DNA of 46,876 nt from Planctomycetota bacterium. Lineage in GTDB: Bacteria; Planctomycetota; Phycisphaerae; WQYP01. Shown piece by piece: positions 15,158-25,225 of the stretch. A model generated the notes under the pieces. It had not been told where the DNA came from. It saw only the letters and a list, made by a program, of their open reading frames with translations, and made no database searches. The number at the start of each line of letters is the position of its first letter. The first letter of the stretch is position 1. Both the position numbers and the translations under genes were made by a program. The stretch is taken from NCBI GenBank assembly GCA_021790385.1, contig JAJYDW010000003.1, positions 89,869 to 136,744 of the forward strand. The letters are read 5' to 3'.

Positions 15158-16670
15158 ATTCCCTCCAGCGTCGGTTCACCCGGGCCACGGTTGCGTCATC
15201 CATAAGCAGCTCCTCTGGCCATTCGCGTACTTGTCCCTCCCCCACCCATTTCTTCGTGGCATCAATACCCAGTTTGGAACCCGCGCCAAGCGCCGGAGCA
15301 GCGTGATCCAGAATATCCAGCGGACCATCCACGAGAACCGTGTCACGCCGCGGATCCACATTGGCCGCCACGTGAAACATCACATCATCTACACTATGCA
15401 CATCCACATGCTCATCCACCACAACAATCATTTTCGTCCAGGCCATCTGGCCCGCCCCCCACACCGCGTGCATCACCTTGCGTGCATGGTACGGATATTC
15501 CTTGCGAATTTTGATAAAGGCACAGTTGTGAAAGACTCCGAACATCGGCAGTTCGTAATCGATGATGTCGGGTATCATCAACTTCAACAGTGGCAGAAAT
15601 ATGCGCTCCGTCGCTTTGCCCAGATAAAAATCCTCCTGTGGGGGTTTGCCGACAATGGTAGTCGGATAAACAGGATTGCGCCGATGGGTAATCGCTGTCA
15701 CCCGGAAAACGGGGTATTGATCTGCCAGCGAGTAAAACCCGGTATGATCGCCGAAAGGACCTTCTAATACTGTTTGCTGGGGGTCCACAAAGCCTTCAAT
15801 GACCATCTCACAGTTGGCGGACACTTCCAGCGGTATGGTTTTACACGGCACCAGGTCCAGCCCGCGCCCCATTAAAAATCCCGCAAATAAATGTTCATCC
15901 ACTCCCGCCGGCAGCGGTGCGGTGGCCGCGTATGGCAGCACGCTTTCGCCGCCCAGGGTAATGGCCAGCGGGCACGGCTTGTTCAAGGCCGCCCACGCCC
16001 GAAAATGCCTGGCACCATCGTGATGTTTATGCCAGTGCATGGCGGTAAGCTTTTTATCCAGCACTTGCACCCGATACATGCCCAAATTGCGTGCTTCCGT
16101 CTCCGGATGCTTCGTTACCACCTGTCCAAACGTGATATATTTTCCACCGTCCTTGGGCCAGCATTGTATAATGGGCAGGCGGGTCAAATCCGCCTCATCG
16201 GTCAGTACCACCTGCTGACACAGGGCTGCGCCGGTGCGAATTTTCGGCGCGTAACTGCCGATTTTCAGCAGATCCAGCCCTTTTTTGAGCTTATCTATCA
16301 ACCGGGTAGGCATTTCGGGTTGCACCAATTCCGCAATGCGCTCCGCCAGGGCATCGAGATGTTCACATCCCAAAGCCTGATGCACCCGCTGAAAAGAACC
16401 ATAGGTATTAATCGCCAGCGGAATATCACTGCCGCGGACATGTTCAAAAAGCAGGGCCTGATTCACGGCCGCTGTGCCATGCTGCGGGTTGGGTGTTGCA
16501 AACGGTGCTTTGCCCACAGCCGGATATTGGCCATCACGCGTCGGCGATTTGCTCACACGATCGGTTATTTCCGCAACTTCCAATACTGGATCCACCGGAG
16601 TGGTAATGCGACGCAGTTCACCCTGGGACTCCAACACCTGGAGATATTCTTGCAATGTTTCATATGGCAT
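15144..16670 (-). CDS. UbiD-family decarboxylase
   Basis: Predicted prenylated-flavin-dependent decarboxylase of 508 residues, with the length and pattern of UbiD enzymes. N-terminal YETLQEYLQVLESQGELRRI is typical, as are NLGMYRVQVLDKKLTAMHWHKHHDGARH and the active-site strand EGPFGDHTGFYS (Glu and Asp/His region). DDVMFHVAANVDPRRDTVL near the C-terminus is also conserved. The pathway could be quinone biosynthesis (4-hydroxybenzoate or the futalosine menaquinone route) or aromatic acid breakdown; no UbiX partner is visible. ATG 16670 is the first in-frame start. The end overlaps the GHMP kinase gene by 14 bases. It diverges from the sugar importer across 311 bases. Confidence 0.88.
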   Translation of the reverse strand: MPYETLQEYLQVLESQGELRRITTPVDPVLEVAEITDRVSKSPTRDGQYPAVGKAPFATPNPQHGTAAVNQALLFEHVRGSDIPLAINTYGSFQRVHQALGCEHLDALAERIAELVQPEMPTRLIDKLKKGLDLLKIGSYAPKIRTGAALCQQVVLTDEADLTRLPIIQCWPKDGGKYITFGQVVTKHPETEARNLGMYRVQVLDKKLTAMHWHKHHDGARHFRAWAALNKPCPLAITLGGESVLPYAATAPLPAGVDEHLFAGFLMGRGLDLVPCKTIPLEVSANCEMVIEGFVDPQQTVLEGPFGDHTGFYSLADQYPVFRVTAITHRRNPVYPTTIVGKPPQEDFYLGKATERIFLPLLKLMIPDIIDYELPMFGVFHNCAFIKIRKEYPYHARKVMHAVWGAGQMAWTKMIVVVDEHVDVHSVDDVMFHVAANVDPRRDTVLVDGPLDILDHAAPALGAGSKLGIDATKKWVGEGQVREWPEELLMDDATVARVNRRWREYGFS

Positions 16671-16981
16671 GAGACTATAGTGACTCCTGATTCATTCCAA
16701 CGGTGGGATTATACCGTTGATTGCCAATCATGGGGTAGCCACGATCTTAGCTGTGAATCGTGCGAATGATCACCTGCAACGGTTGGACTTTATGGGCAAA
16801 CCATTGTGCCCTGAAATATTATCCTGCCGAAATGAAGCATGGCCAAATGGCAATGATAGGGTCCATATTCCGGCTCTTGTCTTGAACCGACGCAAGCGGC
16901 TATTCCGTGCAAGACTCCCGCGGGAGGAGCGTTTAAACTATGCTTGGCACCTAAGAGCATGAACGGCGATAGGATAAAAAT
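16671..16981. other. Divergent intergenic region, ubiD / sugar importer
   Basis: 311 bases that should carry promoters in both directions. It contains the perfect 12-base palindrome CTCCCGCGGGAG at 16915-16926, about 55 bases before the importer start; an operator role is possible. TGGCACC at 16943 looks like half of a sigma-54 site but the downstream GC is one base too close. No open frame here is convincing. Confidence 0.45.
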
Positions 16982-19807
16982 ATGCTCCGCATCAACTGGT
17001 ATCGCCACAGTGGTTTATGGACCGGTCTTGGAATCCGCCACCATTGCGGTCCAAGGGGCGGGAGGAAAGTGTTCACCACAATTTGCCTGGTGTTTTTAGC
17101 CGCGCTGCTAAGCCGATGCTTGCCCGCCAGGGCCGCAACCAGCTCCCCTGTCGCCTTTGTCGCCGCTGGCCTACCGTATCCGGGCAGTACCGATGTGGGA
17201 TCCATGGCCGCACGACGTGTATTGCGAGCCTTTCACAAAAAATATCCGCAATACAAGATCAAAGCTTTTGCGATGCCGACCATTCAAGGCTCGTCCATGG
17301 ACACCGGCCCACTGATGGCGATTGCCGCAGGCATGCCTCCTAATGCCATTTACGTAAACTTTCGGCAATCTTCTACCTATATTGAACATGGATTTTTAGC
17401 ACCGATGGAAGTACTCCTAGCCCGGGTGCTCAGCAAGAACCCGGCGCAGCGGCATGTGGACGCCCAAGGCCACTGGTTGGCCAATCCCAACGCCGCCGAA
17501 ATTGCCCAAGCTTTGAAACTTATGCGCCGGCGGGTGCCCAAAACTGCTTGGCCCGTAATTTATCGCCACGGCGATCACAGCCATAAAAAGCATATCTGGT
17601 CGATGCCCACCAGCATTCTGGTTAGCGCCTTACTGTATCGCAAGGATCTGTTTCGAGCTGCGGGCCTCAATCCGCGCAAGCCACCGCGCACATGGGATCA
17701 ATTACTTCAAGATGCCCGCAAGCTCACCATTCCATCCCGACGGCAATACGGTATCGCCTTTGGCGGCGGGCGCGATATCAGTTACAGCATTTTCCCTCTT
17801 TTGGCATCCAACGGTTCCCGAGTCGTGGCGCGAAACGCCCTGGGCCGATGGCATTCCGTGTACGCCTCGCCGCAAACCGCTCAGGCCATCTATTACTTTT
17901 GTAAACTTGCCCAAGGTGGCTTTACACGCAACGGACGCACTATCCATGGAGCCGCTTACCTGGGAATCAGTGGTGCGGGCAATATGTACTGGCTCTGGAG
18001 CCAGGGCCATATCGCCATGATGTTTGGCACCCTTTCGCAGGAATTAATCCAGGCCACCAACCCCCAGATTGTCGGTATTGCACCAATTCCGCATCCGCCC
18101 GACGGTACCAGCAGCGGTGAATTAAATGCAAGCATGCTTGGCGTATTTGCCAAATCCACGCCGCAGCAACAAATTGGCGTGATGCGCTATATCTGGTTCA
18201 TCACCGGTCCGCGGGCCCAGCAGATCAGCGTGCAAACATTTTTGCAATCCGGCTACGGACAATTTGTAAATCCCGATCTGCTGCGAAAGTTTGGCTACAC
18301 TTGGCTGCTGCGGCAAGTGCCCGCCGGATGGGCCAAAGCCTTTGACACCGCGCTGGCCAACGGCGTGCCCGAACCTTACCAGCACAACACCCAGAATATT
18401 TATGCTCCCATGTCCACGCCCATCAACTCCGCCTTGGAACAGAATTTAGGCAACGTGCCGCGCCACCAGGCGATTGCACAAATCAGCCGTTTGCTCAAGC
18501 AGGCTTCGCAGCGTATCAACTATCAACTGCTGGGAGCCATTCCGCTCAACGTCATGCGTCTAAGAAAAATTATTGCCCTGATTACTATCTTGGTCATCGG
18601 TGCCCTGTTTTTGCTGGAGCTTTGGCGCGTGTGGCAGTATTTCACCCGGGCGGATGCAATTTTCTCCAGCCGGGCAGGATGGCGGCGGTTTCTCGGCGGA
18701 TATGCATTGCTCGTGCCAGCATTTTTGATGATGATTGTATGGGCTTATCTCCCGCTGGCTGGCGGACTAAGCATGGCGTTCTCTCATTTTGAACTCGTCC
18801 AAAACAGCACTTGGGCCGGCGTAGGCAATTTCGCTAAAGTGCTTTTTGACCCCCGCTTCTGGAGCTCCATCGGACGCACGATCTATTTCGTTGCCCTGAC
18901 CATCGGCTTGGGATTTTGGCCGCCCATTCTGCTGGCCATTTTGCTCCAGGAAGTTCCTACCGCCACGCTGAAATATATTTTCCGTACGGTCTATTATCTT
19001 CCCTCGATCATCAGCGGCGTGCTAATTATGTTTCTCTGGCGGCAGCTTTATGATCCATCCAAATACGGCGTACTCAACCACCTTCTATTGCTGATGAATC
19101 TATGTGGCCCCATACCCGCCACCATCATAAAACTGCTGGCCTTGGGCGTCTGGATTTCATTGATTGTGCTGCTTATCATGCTGCCGCTGCGAATTGAAGA
19201 GATGAGCCGTCCCATCAAAGCCGCCTTGTGGGTCGTAGCCGGCGTCTTGGTCGCCGTGACCTTGCAGCCGGTCGCGGCCCGTATCAGTGGCGGCGGCATA
19301 AGCGCAGGCTTGGACTCGCTGAAATCGCTTTTCGGCCCCTTCCATCTCATCCCGCTGGGATGGATACAGTCACCGGCCATGGCCATGCTCTGCGTGGTAT
19401 TGCCCACAATTTGGGCGGGGGCCGGCGCCGGTTCCATTTTGTATTTGGCCGCACTTAAAACCGTTCCCGACGAACTCTACGAAGCTGCGGAAATGGATGG
19501 AGCGCGTATTTGGCATAAAATATTCTACATCACCCTGCCGCAATTGAAATATTTGATCGTCATTCAATTTATCGCCGCTGTCATCGCCGCCTTTCAAGGC
19601 GGTACCGATTAAATTCGGGCCTTAACCGGAGGCGGACCAAACCACGCCACCCTTATTATTCCTCTGGAAATATTCTTCCGCACCTTTCTTAAACTTCAAT
19701 TCGGCGTCGGTACGGCCATGGCTTGGCTGCTGGGCATTGTTCTGATCTGGTTTACCGCCACGCAACTCAAAATGCTTTCCAAGGCCGAATTCAAAGTTGG
19801 CCGCTGA
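16982..19807 (+). pseudogene. Fused solute-binding protein/MalF-like permease of a sugar ABC importer, interrupted by in-frame TAA
   Basis: One frame joins an extracellular sugar-binding domain (about residues 55-520, signal segment FTTICLVFLAALLSRCLPARA) to a CUT1-type permease. A membrane span at 529-550 links them and about six more follow from 571. The permease signature EAAEMDGARIWHKIFYITLP (834 on) is intact. A TAA at 19610-19612 ends the frame after FQGGTD, yet the same frame continues with ALTGGGPNHATLIIPLEIF and the normal last span to the TGA at 19805. This is exactly where permeases of this family continue, so 64 essential residues are cut off by one stop. Ribosome site TAGGA is 8 bases before ATG 16982. 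If not a sequence error, the importer is inactive unless the stop is read through. Confidence 0.85.
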
Positions 19808-19825
19808 CCCAACTACGGAGCAACC

Positions 19826-21699
19826 ATGCCCATTATTTCCCAAGCCGAAACACGCAGCCTTCGCGGCAAGCTCCTGCATCTGGGCCTTATCCTATTGCTG
19901 TCCCTCGGAGGCGTCAGCATGATCTATCCTTTCCTGCTGATGCTTTCCGGCTCCATGCGCAGTCAAATGGATTCATCAAGCCTGGGCTTAATTCCATCCT
20001 TTTTAACTAACGATAAAAGTCTTTACCGTAAATTTCTGGAGACCAAATATAATAAAGCGTTAATACTCTGAATCAAAATACACACCAACATGTCTACAGC
20101 TTTAATGATGCGCGCGTGCCGGCCGGGATGGCTCGCGGGAGAATCGTCGACGTGCAAGATTTTTTTCGCCAGGTGAAACTTTCCCGTTATTGGTGGGTAT
20201 TGGGCGGAATCTCTGGCTTTAATACCACGCCGCCCAACCTGCGGCGATTGTGGACGCGGCTGGCTCAAGAATATCACGGTAGCTTGCGGGCCTTTGGCCG
20301 GGCCATCGGCGCTCCCACCAGTTCCTGGAACGATATCACACCAACCCCTCCCAACTGGCTCTCCCAGCGGTTTAACTACCACCCCGATCCCATCTGGCAC
20401 GCTTATTTTCAACTGCTGCGTCAGTCGCCGGTGGCCCAGCGCTATATCCCCTCTATCACCGGCTATTTTCTCGCCACCATCATTCAACCGAAATATGGTC
20501 TTTCCAGCGTCGCCGGATACAATCGTGTCCATGCCCATCATCTGAGCTCCTTCACAACATTTGTACTCCCCGACCGTGTACCCCCCGCGAATCATCCGTT
20601 ACTTCGCCAGGAATGGATCAGTTTTGTGCACCTGGATCTGAATCCCTCATTTGTGTTGCTTAAGGGAGTAAGCGCCATCGCCTGGCACACCTTTTTGGCC
20701 GGACGCTACACCAATATCGCGGCCCTGAATACCAGTTGGCATCACCACTATCCATCGTTTGGCGCGATTCCACTACCCCGCGGCCAGTGGTTCGGGGGCG
20801 ACCAGGCCCAGAATTATGCCGCATTCCTCCGCACATTAAACCCATCCGTTTATCGTCTGACCGGTCCGGGGTATGTTTGGCGGGAGTGGCTGCGCCGGCA
20901 TTATCACCACAACCTCGCCAGGCTCAATGCCACCGAGAACACCCATTACCCGAGATTTGCCGATGCCCAGCTTCCCATGGACCAGATCACGTATCAGTAC
21001 GTGCGTCACCACTCCCTGATACTCCGTTGGGACTTTGCCACGCTTAACTACGTCAATGTTTTCAATCAGATGATCTTCCATGGGCGGGCCATGCTCAACA
21101 CTCTCATCTATTGTGCGCTGGCCATCCTGGCTGCACTGCTGGTAAATCCGCTGGCCGCTTATTCCATGTCCCGCTTCCACCTGCCGGGTACCTATAAAAT
21201 GCTCCTGATTCTCATGGCCACCATGGCTTTTCCTCCCATGGTCACCATGATTCCAGTTTTCATCATCCTGCGGCACCTGCACCTGCTCAATACCTTCGGT
21301 GCTTTAGTACTCCCCTCCATCGCCAACGGTTACATGATTTTTCTGCTCAAAGGTTTCTTTGATTCCCTCCCCCGTGAGCTTTACGAGGCCGCCCGCATTG
21401 ACGGCGCGTCCGAACTGCGCATGTTCTTTCAAATTACCTTGGCCCTTAGCAAGCCCATCCTGGCTTGGGTCGCGTTAGGCACCTTCGTGGGGGCCTATAC
21501 CAATTTTCTCGGAGCGTTGATCGTTTGTCCCGCCCGACACATGTGGCTGATCTCGGTTTGGCTTTATCAGTTTGAACAACAATCCACCCCGGCCGCCGTC
21601 TATGCGGCCGTCCTGATCGCCAGCATTCCCACCCTGATGATCTTTCTGCTCGCCCAGCGCACCATCATCCGCGGCATCGTGGTCCCCGTGGAAAAATAA
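19826..21699 (+). pseudogene. MalG-like sugar permease with large repeat-built loop, frameshifted
   Basis: Second permease of the importer. ATG 19826 opens a frame with span 1 (LLHLGLILLLSLGGVSMIYPFLLMLSG) that stops at 20069 after KYNKALIL. The rest reads in another frame from about 20056 to 21699. Adding one A to the run at 20054-20056 restores a single 624-residue protein reading YNKSVNTLNQ, so one base has been lost there. The usual permease part is at the end: AMLNTLIYCALAILAALLVNPLAAYS, and the ATPase-contact motif EAARIDGASELRMFFQITL. Between span 1 and span 2 lie about 330 extra residues, far longer than in MalG. No ATPase gene is nearby; such importers often share one encoded elsewhere. 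Confidence 0.83.
20021..20985 (+). repeat. Five imperfect motif repeats in the permease external loop
   Basis: The protein encoded here contains about five copies of one pattern, roughly F-L-x3-Y-x4-L-N, then about seven residues, Y-x-S-F, and L-P. Approximate positions are 20021-20127, 20248-20358, 20461-20583, 20680-20787 and 20875-20985. Clearest are FLAGRYTNIAALN...YPSFGAIPLP and WLRRHYHHNLARLN...YPRFADAQLP. The DNA itself is not obviously repeated, so the duplication is old. The first copy spans the frameshift. Confidence 0.6.
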
Positions 21700-21708
21700 T
21701 CTCAGCCC

Positions 21709-22938
21709 TTACTTGGCCCGCCACTGCATGGCTTGCGCAAATTCCGCCATCATGGCGTTATAGGCCAGAGCCTGAGCACTGGAACTCATCGGCAAAATCC
21801 GCACCGAATAACCCGGTATATCCACCGTCGCATCCGTGGGCCGCCACGGTAAATCAAACCACAGCAGATTGGGATGGTCTTTCAGCCCGGCCGGACGGCC
21901 ATAAGGACTGGTATAAATCAACTTCACCCCGCGATCAACGATGCGCCCAACATCGCCTGTATCCACCGGCGCATAGCCCAGATGCAGTACCACTTCATCT
22001 TCCCCAATTTCCATTGGCACCGCACGATTAAGATCGCTCATCGGCGGCCACCACCGGATGGGATATCGCTCTGGCTCGGTGATCTCCAGTATGTTCGGAT
22101 ACGCATGGCCCACCGCCATGGCGTGAACCTTATGCCCACCACGGTGCGCTGCGGCCATCCACGCTCCCGCCTGCTCAAGCACCGGCAGTTGCGATTCCAA
22201 ACGCCCATGAACCGCCGTCAGCGCCGCCAAAAAAGCCTGCCCGACGTAGCCCGGCTCCAGCGGCGGAATATAGCGGTTCTCATGAAACATCGGATAGGAC
22301 CATGGCTCGCGGGTATTGCTATGGTTCATAAAACTGGCGTTGCGGACAAAAGCGCCGTCCAGCCACACGCTCATCCAGATTACCGGCATCTTGCCGGCTG
22401 CAATGCACGCCGTGATCAGTTCGCCAGTGGTCATCCACATCCGTGCAAACTGTTCGAACGCCCGAAACCCCACCAATGGGCTAAACTCCCCAAAGCTGTA
22501 CTCTCCCTGTGTCGACACATCACCGCCGGTAAAACCCGCGATTCTCTTATGCAAACTCTTTGGAAGTTCCGCCGGCGTGCCCACCACGAACAACTGAGCC
22601 GGCGAAGCCGCCAGCTTTTCCAGCAACTCCGTAGCCGAAGTGGTGGCGCGGCGTGGGTCTGGTAACGCACAAAAAGCCACATCCTTATCACTTTGGGGAA
22701 CATAATCAGCGCTGTGCAGGCCCATGAAGCCACCCGCACGACCACCGTATTCGCTGCCGAACCAGGACGTTGTTGGCGGCGTAAATAGTGCCCCACCGGC
22801 TAACAAAGGCTCGGCCATTTTTCGGCTCAGGTCCACCAACTCTCCAAGCGATTTTTTCAATCCCTCCAGACGCTCCCGTGCCTGCTGTAAATACAGCGCG
22901 CCAGCGGATTTTCCACCGGCCTTGTTTCCACTTGTCAT
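21709..22938 (-). CDS. SIS-like (phosphosugar isomerase-type) protein, paired with the next gene
   Basis: Cytoplasmic protein of 409 residues with no named function. Its N-terminal helix (LYLQQARERLEGLKKSLGELVDLSRKMAEPLLAGGALFT) and the strand-helix units that follow resemble SIS-domain proteins. The last part (ATVDIPGYSVRILPMSSSAQALAYNAMMAEF) also resembles the end of a SIS domain. A central region of about 150 residues rich in Trp and Tyr is unlike standard SIS enzymes. ATG 22938 has AGGGG 6 bases upstream. It lies 55 bases after the SIS gene at 22994-23755, so the two may form a complex or act in sequence. It ends 9 bases from the importer's stop, on the opposite strand. Confidence 0.6.
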   Translation of the reverse strand: MTSGNKAGGKSAGALYLQQARERLEGLKKSLGELVDLSRKMAEPLLAGGALFTPPTTSWFGSEYGGRAGGFMGLHSADYVPQSDKDVAFCALPDPRRATTSATELLEKLAASPAQLFVVGTPAELPKSLHKRIAGFTGGDVSTQGEYSFGEFSPLVGFRAFEQFARMWMTTGELITACIAAGKMPVIWMSVWLDGAFVRNASFMNHSNTREPWSYPMFHENRYIPPLEPGYVGQAFLAALTAVHGRLESQLPVLEQAGAWMAAAHRGGHKVHAMAVGHAYPNILEITEPERYPIRWWPPMSDLNRAVPMEIGEDEVVLHLGYAPVDTGDVGRIVDRGVKLIYTSPYGRPAGLKDHPNLLWFDLPWRPTDATVDIPGYSVRILPMSSSAQALAYNAMMAEFAQAMQWRAK

Positions 22939-22993
22939 GTCAACCCCTGTTCTTGCATCAATACATTTTAAAAACTGCGCATATCTGCCCGGT

Positions 22994-23755
22994 TTATAGA
23001 TCCTTCACCCGATTGCGGTACCGCTCCAGCAGCGCCGCATTATATTCGTCTCCGCCCGGTAGATTGGCACTGCGAAAAATCGGCGGTTCCAGACCTCGCC
23101 GCAGCATTTCCGCCACAGCTTCCATAACCATACGGTGGGCCAGGTACGCATCAATTATGGTAGAGGTGGGGGCTACCGGTGTATTAAAGCCGGGCAACGT
23201 GAAATCCGCATCGCCAAAAGGATTTTCGTCATCAATGCACAAATCCGCGTACTCAAAGAGGTGCTTTTTATTCGGATGGCGAATGTGATGATCCAGCGGC
23301 AGGTTGTCCCGCCAGTGTGTCGATGAAACTGCAATAATTTTAGCCCCGCGCTGCTTGGCTTCCGCGGCCGCATCAATGGTGGCCGGGTTATAACCGATGT
23401 TATGAAAGATGATCAGCAGATCATCTTTCGCCAGATTGTAATATCGAATCAGACACGCCCCGTACCCCGTGCTGCGCTCAATTTCCAGATACTTCAGGGC
23501 CTGACACAACGGCGAAATATCATGGCCATAAATCGGGTTCACATTCGCCAACCCACCCGCCCTGAAGAACATCTCGCACACCATCATCACTGTATGCCCG
23601 CCACCTCCATAAACGTGCAACAACCGATCTTTCTGGTAGGTGTCGGCAATCATCACCCCCGCCTGCCGCAGCCCCGCCGCTTGATGAGCCTCCACACTCG
23701 CCAGTTTTTTTGTAACGTTTGTAAGGTAGGCTTGTCCCGATTTTTCAGAGTTCAT
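22994..23755 (-). CDS. SIS-domain sugar-phosphate protein, UPF0309-like
   Basis: Predicted sugar-phosphate isomerase or related enzyme of 253 residues. The SIS fold is shown by LLHVYGGGGHTVMMVCEMFFRAGGLANVNPI, which parallels the UPF0309 pattern (IHIFGSGHSH...FYRAGGL). Next come DLLIIFHNIGYNPATIDAAAEAKQRGAKIIAVSS, where the usual SNSG is replaced by HNIG, and a C-terminal helix. The phosphosugar-binding serines of classic SIS sites are therefore changed to Gly and His/Asn. ATG 23755 has AAAGGAG 8 bases upstream. It sits between the GH4 gene and the larger SIS-like gene, which suggests processing of a sugar released by the GH4 enzyme. Confidence 0.78.
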   Translation of the reverse strand: MNSEKSGQAYLTNVTKKLASVEAHQAAGLRQAGVMIADTYQKDRLLHVYGGGGHTVMMVCEMFFRAGGLANVNPIYGHDISPLCQALKYLEIERSTGYGACLIRYYNLAKDDLLIIFHNIGYNPATIDAAAEAKQRGAKIIAVSSTHWRDNLPLDHHIRHPNKKHLFEYADLCIDDENPFGDADFTLPGFNTPVAPTSTIIDAYLAHRMVMEAVAEMLRRGLEPPIFRSANLPGGDEYNAALLERYRNRVKDL

Positions 23756-23827
23756 GGTTGCACTCCTTTTAGGAACCTGCTATGCGTCTGCCTGGACACG
23801 CTTGGACCATATACGAATTCGTCGCCT

Positions 23828-25225
23828 TTACAAATACTCCACAGCCCGACGTAATTTCGGCTGTATTTCATCCCGGTTTAGTTGAAGCAGTTGCTTAAAC
23901 AAACTTCTTGCAGCCGGCGAAAACTGCCGGATCGGATAAGCCAACAAAGCCTGCGCCAGCAACTTTGGATCTTCCGTGGCCATGGCATCACCCAACATCG
24001 TCTGATGATTGGCGATACCTGCCAACAAGCCATGCATGATCGCGGGCACTTGATAATGACTGGCGGGCCGCACCCTTGAATTTTCAATAATCTGCGAATA
24101 TTCCAGAACCGTCCGGTCCGTAAAACCTTCCACCGCCCCCATGTTCAACGTGCTTGTGACCACAGGAACGGTTTGACCAGCACGACCCCGCATCATCTCA
24201 ACAAAGGCGCTGCGTTTGCTTTTCGCCGCCCATTCTACTCCAGGCTTTTTGGCAGCAGTGTTCCAGAATTTCAGATCCAGATCCTTGTCCAGCAAATTCT
24301 CAAAATGCTTTTGTGCCGCAGCCCGAGCCTGGGTGAACTTTTTAAGTTCCGCGTTCATCTGGGCCGGGCCGGGAGCTTTCGCCCCGTGCCTCTGACGCTG
24401 CACACAATGTTCATAATTCATGTGCTCCATTCCATCTCCTTCCGTGGAAAATATCAGCACGCCCAATTCCCGGTAAAACCGCACCACCTCTATAACGCCA
24501 CGGGCGATGCGCTCATTCACCATCCGCCCCCGAAAGGAATCCATGGGGCACATTTTCCATTTGGTCTTGAGCCTCTTGTTCAAAGCCGCAAATAAGTCCC
24601 TCCCCTGGTACGTTCCCTTTAAGATAAAACTCAAGTGGTTAATCCCGGCCGTTTCCACCGCAAAACCATCACCTTGCTCATCCTTGCCGAAAATGCGGGC
24701 CAGATCCCATTCGTGGTTGGTGAAACCTGCACATATTCCAAAGGCCTGAATTTTTGTGTGGTTATTGATCATACCGCTAAGCACCGCAATTGGATTGGCA
24801 AAATCCACCAGCCACGCCTTGGGACAATAATGTTCCATCTGGCTCGCGATATTAAGCAAGGTGGCCCCGGTCTTAAGCCCCAGCATGGCACCGTTGGGCG
24901 AGACATTATCAGAGGATAAAAAGCCGTGCTCGTAACTGATCTTATCCGCCAGCCGATACGTGCGGTAAGACCCTCCCATCAAAATCACCCCTACCATGTC
25001 CACACCTTCCAGCGCAGCCTCCAACCTGGTCGGACAGGTTATGCGACACTTAACTGCGGTATATTCCGGTGTTTTGGCTACCATCTGTGCCACCGCATGG
25101 GCCCGCGGCACATTCAAGTCAAAGAGCCTGATTTCGCCATCCGCAAAAAGTCCTGGATAACTCAACGCCTCACGCAAAATGCCAACCAAACGGAATGCTC
25201 CACCTCCAACAAAAGCCACTTTCAT
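23828..25225 (-). CDS. Glycoside hydrolase family 4 protein (NAD- and metal-dependent)
   Basis: Predicted alpha- or beta-glycosidase of 465 residues using the GH4 redox mechanism in the cytoplasm. The NAD-binding start is MKVAFVGGGAFRLVGIL. Metal and catalytic regions follow as in GH4: DNVSPNGAM, WLVDFANPIAVLSG, the cysteine in FGICAGFTNHEWDL, and the histidine in ETAGINHLSF. GH4 enzymes usually have Cys-His here; this one has Cys-Ala, so the metal site may differ. ATG 25225 follows AAAGGA by 9 bases. It stands in a minus-strand series with SIS, oxidoreductase, pgi and tal genes. The substrate is not predictable; as no PTS is present, a non-phosphorylated glycoside is more likely. Confidence 0.85.
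   Translation of the reverse strand: MKVAFVGGGAFRLVGILREALSYPGLFADGEIRLFDLNVPRAHAVAQMVAKTPEYTAVKCRITCPTRLEAALEGVDMVGVILMGGSYRTYRLADKISYEHGFLSSDNVSPNGAMLGLKTGATLLNIASQMEHYCPKAWLVDFANPIAVLSGMINNHTKIQAFGICAGFTNHEWDLARIFGKDEQGDGFAVETAGINHLSFILKGTYQGRDLFAALNKRLKTKWKMCPMDSFRGRMVNERIARGVIEVVRFYRELGVLIFSTEGDGMEHMNYEHCVQRQRHGAKAPGPAQMNAELKKFTQARAAAQKHFENLLDKDLDLKFWNTAAKKPGVEWAAKSKRSAFVEMMRGRAGQTVPVVTSTLNMGAVEGFTDRTVLEYSQIIENSRVRPASHYQVPAIMHGLLAGIANHQTMLGDAMATEDPKLLAQALLAYPIRQFSPAARSLFKQLLQLNRDEIQPKLRRAVEYL

Noticed and set aside
16943..16957. Sigma-54-like sequence TGGCACCTAAGAGCA before the importer gene
   Set aside because: GG and GC are 9 bases apart rather than 10, and TTGC is missing.
19610..19612. 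Programmed read-through or recoding of the TAA in the fused permease
   Set aside because: No hairpin or known recoding signal is evident, and the adjacent permease gene is also broken, so mutation or sequence error is simpler.
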